Of a stretch of DNA of 64,000 nt, positions 46,731 to 59,731 are shown one piece after another (the first letter of the stretch is position 1; every line of letters starts with the position of its first letter). The position numbers and the translations under genes were made by a program. Source of the DNA: Asterias amurensis (taxonomy: Eukaryota > Echinodermata > Asteroidea > Forcipulatida > Asteriidae); NCBI RefSeq assembly GCF_032118995.1, contig NC_092668.1, forward strand, positions 15,094,935 to 15,158,934. The letters run 5' to 3'. The notes below the pieces were generated by a model. It saw only the letters and a program-made list of their open reading frames with translations, had not been told where the DNA came from and made no database searches.

Positions 46731-48383
46731 TTTTCACAATGACTAGAGAACAAATATTGTCGTCTAGTTACTGAATCACAATTTCTTGATTTGTGCAATT
46801 CATAATCATAGATGTTAAACCAATGTTTGTACTATGAGAGAGATTAGTGTGAATGATGAGTTGCGATATCGTAAACCTTTCTCTCGGGAGTTAACAAGAC
46901 TGTGCGCACAAAACGACAGATTGTCCAAAATAATAATAATAATCATATTAATAATAACAATTTCTGGAGGTTGGTGAGGTCCTGCTGGAGGGTAGTGACA
47001 TTATTTGATGCAATTGACATAATAATTTATAATTTATCCTTAATTTCTATTCTTTGACCATTGATCTGTTTTAGATTCAATAAGATCTTCACCATACAAT
47101 GAAGTAACTTAATGCACTCCCAGCATTACTCATTCTGGCCAGTAGCTATAAAGGTAAGTTTAATTTTTTTTAATCCAATAGACAAGGTCTAATGAATGGA
47201 ACGAAATGGTAGTCATGAACAGCAGTGTGAAACCGGAAGGGTCTTGGCCATTCGGTAAAGGCTCGAGCGGAAGGCGAGGGCTTTAATCATGGCCACGACC
47301 CTGCATAGTTTTAAACACAAATTTAAGAACGAGTGAATGCTCTTTTATTCCCATTCATAAATGCCTTTTTGGTTCAAAGGCATAATTAATTAAGAAACTC
47401 TGTAAAAATGTATCCGTTTTCTGACGACCTTGAGCTCCGTGCAGTTGTTTAATTTCTATGACTCGGACACTTTTTGGATGCATTCTTGTTGCAAGACATT
47501 CCTCGTTTTTCTTAACACAACACACAGCGCGGCCAACTCACCAACAGCGCCTGCATTGGCCGCAACAAGAACTGTTTTGCACCAAGACTAGTGTATAGTA
47601 ACCAAAAATAATTGGTTATAAACAGAGTTCCAGCTGGTCATTATCAACATTAAACACTTTCTTTGTTATGCTCTTGCATACTCACTTCCTTTTTTTAATG
47701 GAGCCTTTGTTGCCATGAAATTCCTTTGAAAGCATTTTGTAAGACCTGTAAGTAAGCACTGACAATGCATGAAGTTCTGCTACTCTAAGCAGCATGGTCA
47801 GTGGATGCATAGAGTTAGGACAGAGGTGACTGTGGTAGTGCTGGGCTGGCCATTTTAGTAGTTAAAGGTGAATAATAACCTGATGGAGTAGTATTTGGCC
47901 TATACTTACATTTGCACCATGTGCCATGTAAGTACCATGTGTTCTACCATGACTACCAAAATAGGTTCTTTTTGCTAGCTACCGTTTCTTTAAATCTCAA
48001 CCCTTAGAGTGACAAACATTTTGCCCTGCACTTCTTGCAACTGGGAGTTCCTTACGTTGGGCCTCAAAACACAGATCAATTCTTCAAGAAACATCTTATC
48101 AGGGTCAACATTGACTTTCTGAAAAATGGCACTTTGATTACTTAAGTGATTTATATTTTATACATTCTTTCATATTCATTAATCCCTTCACAATTCATAT
48201 CTGTGGCTAGAAATGCAAGTTCAGCATTTGACATACACTCATAAACATACATTTTTGAGGGGGAAAAAAGGATGAAGAAGAAAGACACCTTACATTTTAT
48301 ACAGTTTAATTAATATTTATATCTTTCTAAGGTAGCCCACCTTGGTGGGCTGTTAATGCAATATTTTGGTGGAGCCATTTGAT

Positions 48384-48475
48384 GCGGCAGTCATGGCCGA
48401 GCTGATGAGAACACCAAATTCAAGCTCTGGTGTTTCTGATCAGCAGAGTATGGGTTCGACTCTGAGTGGTGACAT
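48384..48475 (+). repeat. tRNA-Ser-like SINE
   Basis: GCAGTCATGGCCGAGCTG resembles a tRNA-Ser 5' end and A box, and GGTTCGACTC is a B box; the spacing allows a long variable arm. Same family as the minus copy at 33783-33935. Confidence 0.6.
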
Positions 48476-49121
48476 TTTGTGTCATTAAGCATTTTTAATA
48501 ATACTTTGTTTTACATGTACATTTACAGTGCGCTTTATCACACCCCTAAGGGGCATATCAAAGTGCGCATTATTTTACCTGCCAGGTACAGTGGAGCTTA
48601 CATTTATGGGACCTATTTTTGGAAATTGTTTTACAAGGTGCTATGGCGCATTATGCAGCCAATTAAACCAGGAATACTGGGGCACAGTAACCTGTTCGCT
48701 TTTCGATGTGAACTGCACTATTTTTACATGCTGTTTACAACACACGGGACCTACAGCTTTACGTTCAATCAGAAAGTCAAAGCGATGGTTAAGTGTCCTA
48801 ACCATTATTGCTCCGTCCTTCAGATTGGACGTAAAGATGTAGGTCATGTTTGTTGTGTCATGTATGAAAATCAGCACACTTATCATATATAGAGAATGGT
48901 TTTGCTATTACTATTTATTTATTTATTTTAATTTAGGCCCTGATGTGATTCAAGTGTGTTTGATCATGAACACTTGTTTTAACTGATTATGTGTATATTT
49001 TTTTCTCTTGTAGACCATGCTTTGACAGAAACTCTGATACAAATGTTTCTGACAATGATTTGTAAATCATCTTGCTGTTGTTCTGTGGTAAGTACATACA
49101 TGTATTTTAAAATGGTCTTTA

Positions 49122-49330
49122 TAGAGGCACTGAACACTAGTAGTAATTACACCAAATAATTGTTAGCCCAAAAACTTTATAGTTTTGGTCACGAGCAGTG
49201 GAAAGCTGTTGATAGTATAAGCAAATTGTGAGAAACATCTCCTTGTGAAGTAACATAGGTTTAAAGGTAGTTTTCGAAAAAAGTTTTGCAACAAGGGTTT
49301 TTTTTATCTTTATTGGGTTTTCAAACTTTG
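49122..49330. mobile_element. MITE, GGCAGTGGACAC family, partial copy
   Basis: Left half only, starting GAGGCACTGAACACTAGTAG and including GATAGTATAAGCAAATTGTGAGAAAC. The right half and right end are absent. Confidence 0.55.
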
Positions 49331-49688
49331 ATGACAAATAGGCCCTTCCTATGAAATATGCAAATGAGACGTGCACATGCGCATAAACACCTATGGATGA
49401 CAAATTCAAAAAAGGGGTTGGATCGTGCATGCCGAACTCTTGAGGGAGCTGGTTTCATGTTTGGCTTTCATTTTCATTGGCCAGATGACAGTAAGTTGTT
49501 CTGTAGCTGTTTGTTTGTAGAAACCAAAAGAAAAAGGAAACAAATAATTGTCTTCATTTTAAATCTCTTATAAATAATTGGCACAAACGAAAATATGAGG
49601 ATGTAGAAAGGAACAATTTAAAGCTGATTGTGAAGAGGCTGATCAAAAAAGTGGAGGAACTTAAGACCGGAAAACATCACTCTATGGC

Positions 49689-50387
49689 TAGCCTTGCTCA
49701 AGGCAGTCGCATTATTCGCTCCGAAAAGACGCAGCTGTAAACCCACCCGCCGTATACCCTGTGCATGGTGTGTGCGATCACACCGAATGACCCACCCGTA
49801 TACACACTGTCACATCGCACGAATACTGTTTACACAAGTCATCACACCACTAACCGCATGCGGAGGCCGTCAGGCCGACAGCCTTGTCGGGTCTGTATCT
49901 TCCCGTTTTAATGTGTTGTATTGAAAAAATTCCAATAGTGGACGAAATTGGGGGGGCTCTAGGATATGCTAGTATGCAGCTCATGAATGTGTATATCGTT
50001 CGTCAGACCTATCAGACAACACAGGATGTGAGGCAAATGAATTATTCATTTTGACGTCCAATCACACACGCCTATCATGCTCGCTGAGCGTCCGTGGTGG
50101 TGGTGTGTGATGATGTAGACATGTCTCATCTTTCGCGGGCATTATGGTAATGAGCTGACCGTGGGAACTCTTCGCTTATTATAGTAATGAGGTCAGTGGC
50201 TTCAACACAGATCCTACAAGGCTGTCGGCCTGACGGCCTCCGCATGCGGATAGTGTACGGGGGCATCGTGCCGTGCGATGTTACGCAGTGAATACGGGTG
50301 GGTTTTCGCACAGTGAATACGGGTGGGTTTTTATACAGCGGAGGTCTTTTTTCGGAGTGAATAATTCGACTGCCGTGAGCAAGGCTA
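49689..50387. mobile_element. 699-bp foldback transposon with long inverted arms and 9-bp target duplication
   Basis: Starts TAGCCTTGCTCAAGGCAGTC and ends GACTGCCGTGAGCAAGGCTA. The arms run about 200 bp, to GCATGCGGAGGCCGTCAGG (49857) and its inverse CCTGACGGCCTCCGCATGC (50229). CTCTATGGC flanks both sides (49680-49688 and 50388-50396). A 9-bp duplication with long inverted arms suggests a Mutator-like (MULE) non-autonomous element. GTATACGGGTGGGT-type motifs repeat within each arm. No transposase frame. Confidence 0.8.
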
Positions 50388-50639
50388 CTCTATGGCTCAA
50401 AATCTTGGCTCTGCTTACCGCAAAATTATTCTGCGCTTATGAACACCAGCATTTAATTTCTTCACTAGCTGTGTATAGTGTAGAATGCCTAGTTGTGATA
50501 AGCTGGAGTACACACACACATACATGCCAGAATCCCTGCTAACATCAACAACAATTCAATAAACAAATTATGAAAGAGTCTAGCTACAATCCTTATGGTT
50601 GAACCACCCTGGTTTACCAATATTGGACAAACTGTGGAC

Positions 50640-51330
50640 TTCTTTATTGCCTCGTTGACTCATTTATGGAATGAACCCAGACAAAGAGCCTTACCCTACA
50701 CCTCCCCCACCCCCTCCACCCTTTGCTATCCACACCATCAAGTATGAAGGAGATCACTGTGTGCTGCTTCAGTGCCTCTCTGATTCATTTATGGGATCCA
50801 TATTCCAGACAAAGAGCTTACCCCTAACCCCCTAACCCCCCCCCCCCCCCCCCTCCACCCTTGGCTATCCACACCACCAAGTATGAAGGGGATCATTGTG
50901 TGCTGCTTTATGGCCTCTCTGATTCATTTAGGGAATCCATATTCCAGAGAAAAAGCCTAACCCTAACCCCCCCCCACACACACACACCCTTTGCTATCCA
51001 TACCACCATGTATGCAGAAGATCACTGTGTGCTACTTCATTGCCTCTCTGATTCATTTAGGGAATCCATATTCCAGACAAAGAGCTTACCCCCCCCCACG
51101 CCACTTTGCTTTCCATACCACCATGTATGCAGTGATCACTTTGTGCTGCTTCATTGCCTCTCTGATTCATTTATGGAATCCATTTTCCAGACAAAGAGCC
51201 TAACCGTAACCCTCCCCTCCACCTTTTGCTATACACACCCCCAAGTTTGAAGGTGAACACTATGGACATCTTCATTGCCTCTCTGATTCATTTAGGGAAT
51301 TCATATTCCAGACAAAGAGCCTACAGAAAT
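50640..51330. repeat. About 120-bp minisatellite, six copies, with C-rich stretches
   Basis: Units share TGCCTCTCTGATTCATTTA, GGAATCCATATTCCAGACAA and AGAGCCTAACCCTAACCCCC, then CCACCATGTATG. The C run varies in length between copies. The 129-codon frame at 50861-51250 is a by-product. Confidence 0.9.
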
Positions 51331-52741
51331 TCAACTTCAGAATGGTCAAAGTGAAGTCTTGATTACCTATAAACATGATAAATGAAATAGAATGCCTAAA
51401 GCGAAGCAAAATTGAATGACTGAACGAGAAAAACGAAATGATGTGCGCACGTAACAAAATCGAAAGCAAAAAGAGCTAAAAAGAAACCCTAGTTTGAGAT
51501 GAAAGGAAAAACGTCTGAATAGAGACACCAGACTGTGAGTCCATGAATATGAAGTATTGAAAACAAAGTAATCAGTTTTCATGATTACTGAAATTGTGCA
51601 CCATGCCTCAAAGAACAAAGAGTACCCACAACTGTGATTCATTTTGTTTGTATGTCCTTTCCTTAACTTGGTCTCTTTATGTTAATGTCACCTACAAGTT
51701 CAGAATCGTTTTGTTATGCTGTGTGTCATTGTTCATAAATAGTCTTATAAAACATTTAAATTGAATGTGTCTTTTTTTCATGTTTCTTAGGATTTGTCTA
51801 TGTGAAATGTTTGACATCACTGAAGGAGCAAGTATCATCAAAGGACTATGGTTAGTTGTGTTAAATGCAAACATTGGATGCATATGAAAATGCATGGTGC
51901 AGATTGATCAAGTTCTGATAATGCAAAAAGGAAATGTATTCAATATTTGTTGTACTATTATCACTCATAGATGCTTGTCCTTGGAAAAAATGCTCTCCAT
52001 GAATATGCAAAAGACACAGAAACTTTTATACCCAAGACTGAAATGCAGATAATGCCATGTAGATTTCAATCCTGTCCTCCGTCACTTTTCCTTGAAAAAA
52101 ACCCATTTCCACAGACGTGCTGTGAATGATTTTTTCTGGTACCTACAAATGATGACACTTGAAGCATTTTTCCTTAATCCAATGACAAACATTTGTGTGT
52201 GTGGTCTATATAGATGTATCCCTGCACGTATGTATTTTGTTAGGAGTTATGAATGATTGTTGTACAAATTGTAAATGAATTCCATTTTGTAACTGAAAAG
52301 TGTTTGATACTTCATAATGTATTAAGTGTAGTTGTTACAGTATGAAATGGACTCTATTTGCTCCTATACATTATCCATGAAACCATATCATTTAGTTGTG
52401 TACAGTAGATAGAATGAATGAATGAACGAATGAATGGATGAGAGTTATGTATTTGTGCACCTTTCCCGTCCCAAAAATGCTATGCAAGACAGTATGATTC
52501 ATTATTGAAGTTGTAAATGTGTACATGTAAGAAATCTTTATGTGCTTGTTCATTTTCAGATTTGCTTGATATTGTAGGAGTTTGTTGACCATCAGACTGT
52601 CATACTGCCTTGCATGCATTAGTGTTGTTCTTTTTTGTGTTGTCTTCAAAGCCACGGTGCGATGTCATTGTTTTTTTCCTTGAATCCCACCCGATTAATA
52701 GTTTTTTTTATGCCTTTGATATTTTTTCTTCGCAGAACTCT

Positions 52742-53150
52742 GGTAAGTTCCGAGTATAAAGTGCTAACAATTATTGGTGTGTAAGGGTAAAAAAACAAAT
52801 TAATATTCTTTATTTCGGATGCAAGTGTAACATCTATAAATCCTTTGCAGTACCCACTGCTACACTTACGATTCAAAATGCCTCTAGCCACCGGGCAATC
52901 TCAGTGGTCTAGTTGGTATGACACTGCTCTAGATTTGCAACGGTCGTGGGTTCGAATCCCAACCGAGTAATATGCCTGTGATTTTTTACTCGGGTAAGTA
53001 CGGAGTAAAGAGTGGCAATTCATCAGTGTATATGGGTACAAACCAAATTAATATTCTTTATTCTGGATGCAAATCTATTAAATCATTTGCAGAACCTGCT
53101 GCTAAGCGAGGATTCACACTGCCTCTAGCCTCCGGGCAAACTCAGTTGTG
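52742..53150 (+). repeat. Tandem duplication of about 250 bp around a tRNA-like SINE head
   Basis: GGTAAGTTCCGAGTATAAAG (52742) and GGTAAGTACGGAGTAAAGAG (52994) begin two copies that share AAATTAATATTCTTTATT and GCCTCTAGCC(A/T)CCGGGCAA. The first is followed by a tRNA-like unit at 52896-52970 (A box CTAGTTGGTATGA, B box GGTTCGAATCCC). Confidence 0.6.
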
Positions 53151-53641
53151 TAATTATGTTTTTTTGGGGGGGAACTTGCAACTTGAGAGAACAGAAAGTT
53201 CCATTCGTTTCTGGGGTATAAAGGTCAAAGGTATGGAACTATCGCCCTTTTGTACACCTTGATAATGCCATTTGCATTATGACTTAATCTGTGAAATTCC
53301 AATCAGATAGTATACTTTATATTCCCAGAAGTTCACAAAATTGTACACTCCTCATTTACACTCAAGCTTAGGAGTTACAACAACATACCTTTTTTTTTAT
53401 TATTATTAATCCTTTAAAAAAAAAAAATGTTTAATCCTTTTTTCAATACGAGTGTTCGATATGACAATTAATAGAAATTGTTGTGCCATGGCTTTGAAAT
53501 ATTTTAATTGTGAGCTGACAACTTTGCGGTTTATCTGTCTTGTTACGTGTTTGTGAATACATACGTGTACCTGTACTTGTTTATGTTAATTTATTTCTTC
53601 AAATTGTTTTTTAATTTGAAATAAAAAGCAATGCTGTTTTA

Positions 53642-54032
53642 AAGGCAGTGGACACCATTGGTAGTTGTCAAAGACTAGCCTTCACAATTGGTGTACATGT
53701 ATCTCAACATACTGTATGCATAAAATAACAAACCTGTGAAAATTTGAGCTCAATTGGTCATCAAAGTTGCGAGATAATAATGAAAGAAAAACAACCCTTG
53801 CAACACGAACTTGTGTGCGTTTAGATGGTTGATTTCAAGACCTCAAGTTCTTAACTCGAGGTCACGAAATTAAATTTGTGTAAAATTACTTCTTTCTCGA
53901 AAACTATGGCACTTCAGAGGGAGCCGTTTCTCACAAAGTTTTATACCATCAACCTATATCCATTGCTCATTACCAAGAAAGGTTTTATGCCAATAACTAT
54001 TTTTAGTAATTACCAATAGTGTCCACTGCCTT
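53642..54032. mobile_element. MITE, GGCAGTGGACAC family, copy 4 (full length)
   Basis: Begins GGCAGTGGACACCATTGGTA and ends TACCAATAGTGTCCACTGCC, an almost perfect inverted pair. Interior GATTTCAAGACCTCAAG is inverted nearby. About 390 bp, no ORF. The best-preserved copy in the window. Confidence 0.88.
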
Positions 54033-54550
54033 TAATTGGGTATTGTAAAGTTTGTTATTGCGAATAAATCATGTGTACCTGCAGTAAAGAAGTGTCTGGT
54101 AATTTTTACTTTTATGTTTATTCTTAGGCATTAATGTGTAATTGTGATGAGTTGTCAGCTCTCAATTGAAATACTTTTAATTTTAAAGATTTGGTATGTC
54201 CACAAATTTAATGTGTTTTCCTGACCAAAAACTGAGTGATAATGCTATACCTTATTATTAAGACTTCTTTTGAAGAATAATGGAATACCTTATCTTTAGA
54301 ATAAAAGTGACATGTATTTGTGTTGGGTGTTTGGTTTTAATAATTTGTACTAATTGGACAAGAGGACACTTTGGATCCAACTTCCCATGTGACTACATTG
54401 TAACAAGTGAGGACTGTGAGTATGAAAAACCTTTCCTGGACACAATCACGCCACATGCACAATATTGGAATGGAATTATTCTGCTACCAAGCTAACATTT
54501 CATGAGTGCAAAGCCTCGGGAACATACTTTTATTTTTTATTTTTATCTTT

Positions 54551-54625
54551 TTGGGGGGAGGGGGGGGGGGGTGGGGAGGGGGGTGGGGATGGGGGGAGTG
54601 GGATTATGCAGTGTGAAGGGGGGGT
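54551..54625 (+). repeat. G-rich tract, quadruplex candidate
   Basis: Seven or more runs of four or more G in about 55 bases, separated by single A, T or AT. It satisfies the G4 pattern many times over. C-rich on the other strand. Not near a recognised promoter. Confidence 0.85.
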
Positions 54626-57600
54626 TAGTCTACATTTGTAAACCTAATTAAACTCAAAAGATGGAGGCGACAGCGTTTAGAAGGCTCGTCACCCCAGTAT
54701 GATGTCTTGCATTGTATCCCAGTATGGTCTGTCTCTCATCATGGGTGATCAGCTCCTATAATGGTGACATTGTGAGATTGCACTCATCATGCAAAGGTGC
54801 GTGCCACTTCTGCATTGATGCGGAGGTGTGTGGCACTTCTGCCTTGTGCGGAGGTGCGTGCTGCTTCTTTACGGTCAAACTCCATCTTTAGACTCAGGCA
54901 AAGATAGCCCATCAATTAACTATGTTGAAGAAATCTCCTAAAAAGAATCGTTAAATATAGGACAGTAGAATAGAATAGAATCAAATAGAATAGAACCAGT
55001 ACTTGGTGACTGTAAACCTCCTTCAATTAGCCAATAGGATGGAAACTGAAGTCCAATACAATTTAGTAAAGGTAAAAGGCTAATGTATGACGCTTATTGT
55101 CATGTTTTTGATTTGCTTTTAATTTAGTGTTTGTTTACTGGTGGGAGTTTAATAGCTTTTGAGTCCACTCTTCTTTTTCTAGTTTGTGGCACACTTAAAT
55201 TATGGTGGTTCAGATATTAGGTTTATTTTCCATACCATTAGGTAGTGCAATATAATGAAAAACTACTTAACAGAAGTTAATCATATAGTGGGAGGTCGCA
55301 GACAAGAAGCCTAAGCTTGTACAAGGACTGATCTCTTCACAAAGAATACATACGTGTACAAATAGGAAGTTCTGATAGAAACATAGTTACTGTTAGATTG
55401 ATTTGAACTCCTTATTGGAATGGCCCTGTTTGTGAGTGGAGACTGCTGTGGTATGATAAAGATATCCAAATGGTCGTAAAGTGAATCAAATTGTACTTTT
55501 GTGTAAAACCAACATTGTTAATTAGTTAATGTCCACTGTTTTGCCTATTAGATAAACGTCAAGTTTTAACTAGATTAAACAATTTAAATGATTTTGTAGT
55601 CTTTTGAAACCCCACTACTTATTAAGTGAGCTATTCAACAGTGGATGATTTTTGTAATCACATTGCGACTCCTGAAGCGGATTAAAATTAATTTGTCACA
55701 GGTTCATTTTATTGTATTCTCTACCATTGATATGGTTCAAAGAATCAAAGGTATACACTAATTGTACAAAATCCCGTTTCGATAAATTCAGACGCCCCAA
55801 TCTAATCTTACAATTAACATGCTTTTAAATTTGCTAACCAGCAATATGACTAAACTTGTAACTGAAGTCTTCTGATCAAATGGTTTGTATACATTTTAAA
55901 ATGACTAATTAAAGACTTACATACATGTAGTAAGAATTACAGCAGCTTTGTATAGTAAAGTGCACTTTGAGACACATTTCACTGTGAAGTAAATACATTG
56001 CCTTTTAAGTATAAGAAGCATAATGGCAGTAATGCTCTTCAGAGTGTGTATCCCTATAGGGATTATTATTTCTTTGTTGACATTTGCTGGGAAGTTTCTG
56101 CTATCTAAAAAATGGGCCCGTTTTTTAAGATTGTATACAACTACATTTATAAAGTATTAAAACAATTGAACGGATAGTTCCAAGAAATATTTTGCCTGTG
56201 AACCTGTTTATGGTACTGCCTTGTCTTGTCTTTACTGCACAAACTTCTGCCACTGGGCTATAAACGTGCAGACCCTCATGCATGCATGCCCCTACATTTA
56301 AGTTAAAATTAATGTGTCAATGTAGAAACATACACTGTATGTATTTATTTGAATCTGAGAAGTTTCACAGTATAAAGCTTCTGAAATTCTGTTTTACAAT
56401 AGAAACTGTTTCCAACAATCAAAAGAACTCTGCATAAATTTACCTGTGAATCTACCTGTATAGATCCTAATGGTACTGCTGTGATTAATTACAATTTGCT
56501 GTGTTCAAATTGCAAGTCCATTTGTACCCACTTTTATAATCACAATAAAATGTCTTAACGAATAAGAAAGAGCTGTGTTGTGTACAATGCGCTGACCCAT
56601 GTATGTGTATTAAGTGTTTCCCCCACAAGGAAAAGAAGTTTAGTTGTGCTGCATATATGTACACTTTCAATATCTAAAATTAAATAGAACTGTTTCCAAG
56701 CTGCGATTTCCTCTTACACCATTACTAACCATAGCTGGCCTTAAAAAATAAATGCATGTACTACTGTACCACTACCTCAAAATAATGCTCAGTACCTCAA
56801 ATGCTCTTTTTGTCGAAGCTACATCAGGGTTACACTCAGTCAACGCATGTGCGTCAATCAGGGGTGTCCCCCCCATGTTCTGGGGTGAACAATATTCCCC
56901 CAGTTTTTGCTAACTTGTGTGTCTCATAAGAGGGCAAATACATGTACATGCGTTTCATCTCCATACTTTGTTGTTCTCTTGTACTGTAGTTACTGTATGT
57001 TTACTTTATTGAGACGCGCCATCTCTGTATGCCATTGTCAGTCTGCGGCCTCTATGACTTGTTTGAGCGATATATTGGTCATATTTTACCCAGGTAACTT
57101 CGCACTAAGGGCTGTTATTATTTGACTCCATATTCATTTGAGAAGTATGTGAGGGTGTTTATTTTGTTCTGTTTTGTTTGCCATTAGGGCTCTTAATTGC
57201 CTTAGATTGCACCACAGAGCATCTGAAATGCAAAATTTGTTCCTGTAGGCAGGCCCGGACCCCAGGCCGTAAAAAGGCTTTGTGTTCCATTACAGTGCTC
57301 ACAAAATGCATAAGATGTGTCACAACTTATTATTGCTGATGATGAGTCTAACCCATTCTTCCTTGGACTTAACTTGCGTATGACATGATCCCCAGACAAA
57401 CTTATGTTTGTTTGGCTAATTCCACATAAATGTTGTGTTGTTTTTTGCATTGAATTGTAAAAGCTCGTTATATGCTTTCAAATAATTACTGCATGCAAAG
57501 TAGACAATCTAAGCTGTCCAAAACCACTTTACCCTTTTGTCTCCTTAGATTGATAAATGTTTATGACAATTGAAGTTGAAGGATCTGGAACAGGTGTGGA

Positions 57601-58547
57601 TACCCTAAATTAGCAGATAAATATTGAATCACACATTTGTGTTGTAGTTCACATCCAATTAAGATATGTATTAATGGTTAAATATCAGCTTTGAGACCTT
57701 TTTTCCAATCCCGGGTGAAATTTACACACCCACATGAAATATTATGATCACATACTGTGGCGTGTTTCCTGCGAGACTAATTTGAATTTGGGAGTCTTGG
57801 GAGAAGTCTAACCACTGGGCCTAAAGTTCCCCTTATCCCGAATCCAAAGTGAACCTCAGACCAGGGGAATACTACGAGCAGTCTCGGGCTAAGGCTGCAA
57901 GCTCGTTTTGGTGGAAATCTACTGCCCGACTGGTTACTGTTTGTCTGTTGCACTCTGGGGGCCGGGTTGGAAATATCTCTGGGGGTTTGTGAGAACATAA
58001 ATGAGGGGACTCTGACACACAGCTCTATGTGAAAAAACTCTTTAATTGCCTCACTTTCTCAAATCCAATTGAAATACCTTCAACAAACCTGTCTTCCCAA
58101 ATGCACTCCTCGGAGGACCGATGCACTAGCAAATTTATCAAGGCCAAAACGCACGCACTAGCACGCCGACTGTTTTGCTTTGTCTCATTCAAGTTTCCAA
58201 AGTAGGTGGACTATTCAACTGATAATGAACAAGCACTTGTCAACCCCAGTGAGCTCACTCTGAGCGTCGGTCTCTGTGATCAACGTTGGGCCATCCAAGT
58301 TCCCTGTGAACTTAGCCCTGGAGGCCTTACACTTTCGTATTGTACTACAGTGATGTCCTGGATATCAGGGTCCATTTCTGGGGCCGAAAAATGTCAAAGC
58401 TTCAGAACTCAAATTTTACCTGCAAGAAAGCCCCAATTTCAACAGATTCACATTCCATGGCAGCATACATTTTTCTGCGGTGGGTTTTGATCGTCATATA
58501 TTCTTCACAAATCCATATTTACTGAAGTATATCCTTGTTTTTGTACT

Positions 58548-58888
58548 GGCACTGGACACTATTGGTAATTACTCAAAATTATTAATTGTTAGCATACAAA
58601 CTTACTTAGTAGTAACTAACAATGGAGATCTGTTGATAGTATAAAACATTGTGAGAAACAGCTCCCTGTGAAGCAACATATTTAGAATTGAATTTGAGAC
58701 CTCAGCTGAGGTCTTAAATTAAAGAATCTGAAAAAACACAACGTTTGCTGTTTTTTCTTCCATTATTGTCTGTTATCTTCGATAAATATTGAGCTCCAAT
58801 TGTTACAGATTTATTATTTTATGCGTATGTTGAGATACACCAAGTGAAAGGACTGGTCTTCGACAATTACCAAAGGTGTCCAGTGTAT
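58548..58888. mobile_element. MITE, GGCAGTGGACAC family, copy 5
   Basis: Begins GGCACTGGACACTATTGGTA and ends ATTACCAAAGGTGTCCAGTG. Shares GTATAAAACATTGTGAGAAAC and GAGACCTCAGCTGAGGTCT, here a compact central palindrome. Confidence 0.8.
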
Positions 58889-59666
58889 TAAATGTATCTA
58901 CTATCCAATTCGCCTGAACTAAAAAACAAAAACCATTTTTGTTTACTGATATTTAGTAAAGAGAATAATGTGACGTCTTGAAATAGTGTCCCGTCAGTCG
59001 TATTATGTCCCGTCAATCACTTTTTGTCCCGTCAGGTGAACTGACACAATTGGCCGAAAAAGAGGAAAAGAAACTGTCCCAACGGACTGGTCAATTGCTT
59101 ACATCCCTACAGGGTACATTTGCCGACACAACAGGTTCAATCTCTTTTTGGAGTGTTTAGCCTATGAGGTGACATTGTCACTCTGTTTCACCATGCTTGT
59201 GGCCTTCTGTGATGACAGCAAGTCGAGGAAGAATCCGAGAAGTTGTAGTTTGAACTATTAAAGAAAGAGAGAGAGAAAAACAAAATTGTTTTAATATGTA
59301 GTCATTCAGATGAATTTCATTATAATATGTACAAATAACACCGGCACATTATAAAGTTCCTAGCAAGACAGGATTAAAAGGGTTTTTAGAAGGGGACACG
59401 AAAAAGCATAGTTGTAAGTTTATGCATTATAGCTTTCTTATTGATTGTACTCAAGTACTCCCCAAACACATGATTGATTAGGACCTCACAGTTCTGTCCA
59501 TTCCGTCAAATGTAAAACCTTAAAAGTTATTAGAATATGTGTTACATGAAGCTGCTTCCTTGAAGTACTGAAAAAGAAACATATCCTGCAGCTTTGTCTC
59601 TATTTATTATAGAACTTAGAAGGAGTCTGTCCATTATTGAAGTTTCTAATTGAAGACAGAGTGACA

Positions 59667-59731
59667 TACTTCTAGAAACTATAAGGCTCTCTCACGGGGA
59701 GCTTTATAGTTACTGTAGTTTTTTAGAAGTA
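59667..59731. repeat. Imperfect hairpin of about 65 bp
   Basis: TACTTCTAGAAACTATAAGGCTC pairs with GAGCTTTATAGTTACTGTAG and TTAGAAGTA around a short loop. Possibly a MITE core; no relatives seen in the window. Confidence 0.45.

Larger units (their letters stand above)
46085..53640 (+). ncRNA. Second putative spliced non-coding transcript
   Basis: Inferred from splice signals alone: first exon ending at 46173 (TGA/GTAAGT), 47075-47153 (TTTTAG/ and AAAG/GTAAGT), 49014-49087 (CTTGTAG/ and TGTG/GTAAGT), and a last exon from 51791 (TTTCTTAG/) to about 53640 with AATAAA at 53620-53625. No frame of note crosses the junctions; the first exon has only an 11-codon ATG-to-TGA frame at 46141-46173. Intronic SINEs, a foldback transposon and minisatellites fill the gaps. 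It could be chance; RNA-seq would decide. Confidence 0.28.

Noticed and set aside
48479-48892. 137-codon plus-strand frame
   Set aside because: It starts within SINE-derived sequence, has no domain I recognise and overlaps an equally long frame in another phase.
50861-51250. 129-codon plus-strand frame with internal repeats
   Set aside because: It is produced by the 120-bp minisatellite and has no splice or family evidence.
54280-54495. 71-codon frame with a hydrophobic N-terminus
   Set aside because: A single short frame with no promoter or splice context and no family match; signal-peptide-like starts are common by chance in T-rich DNA.
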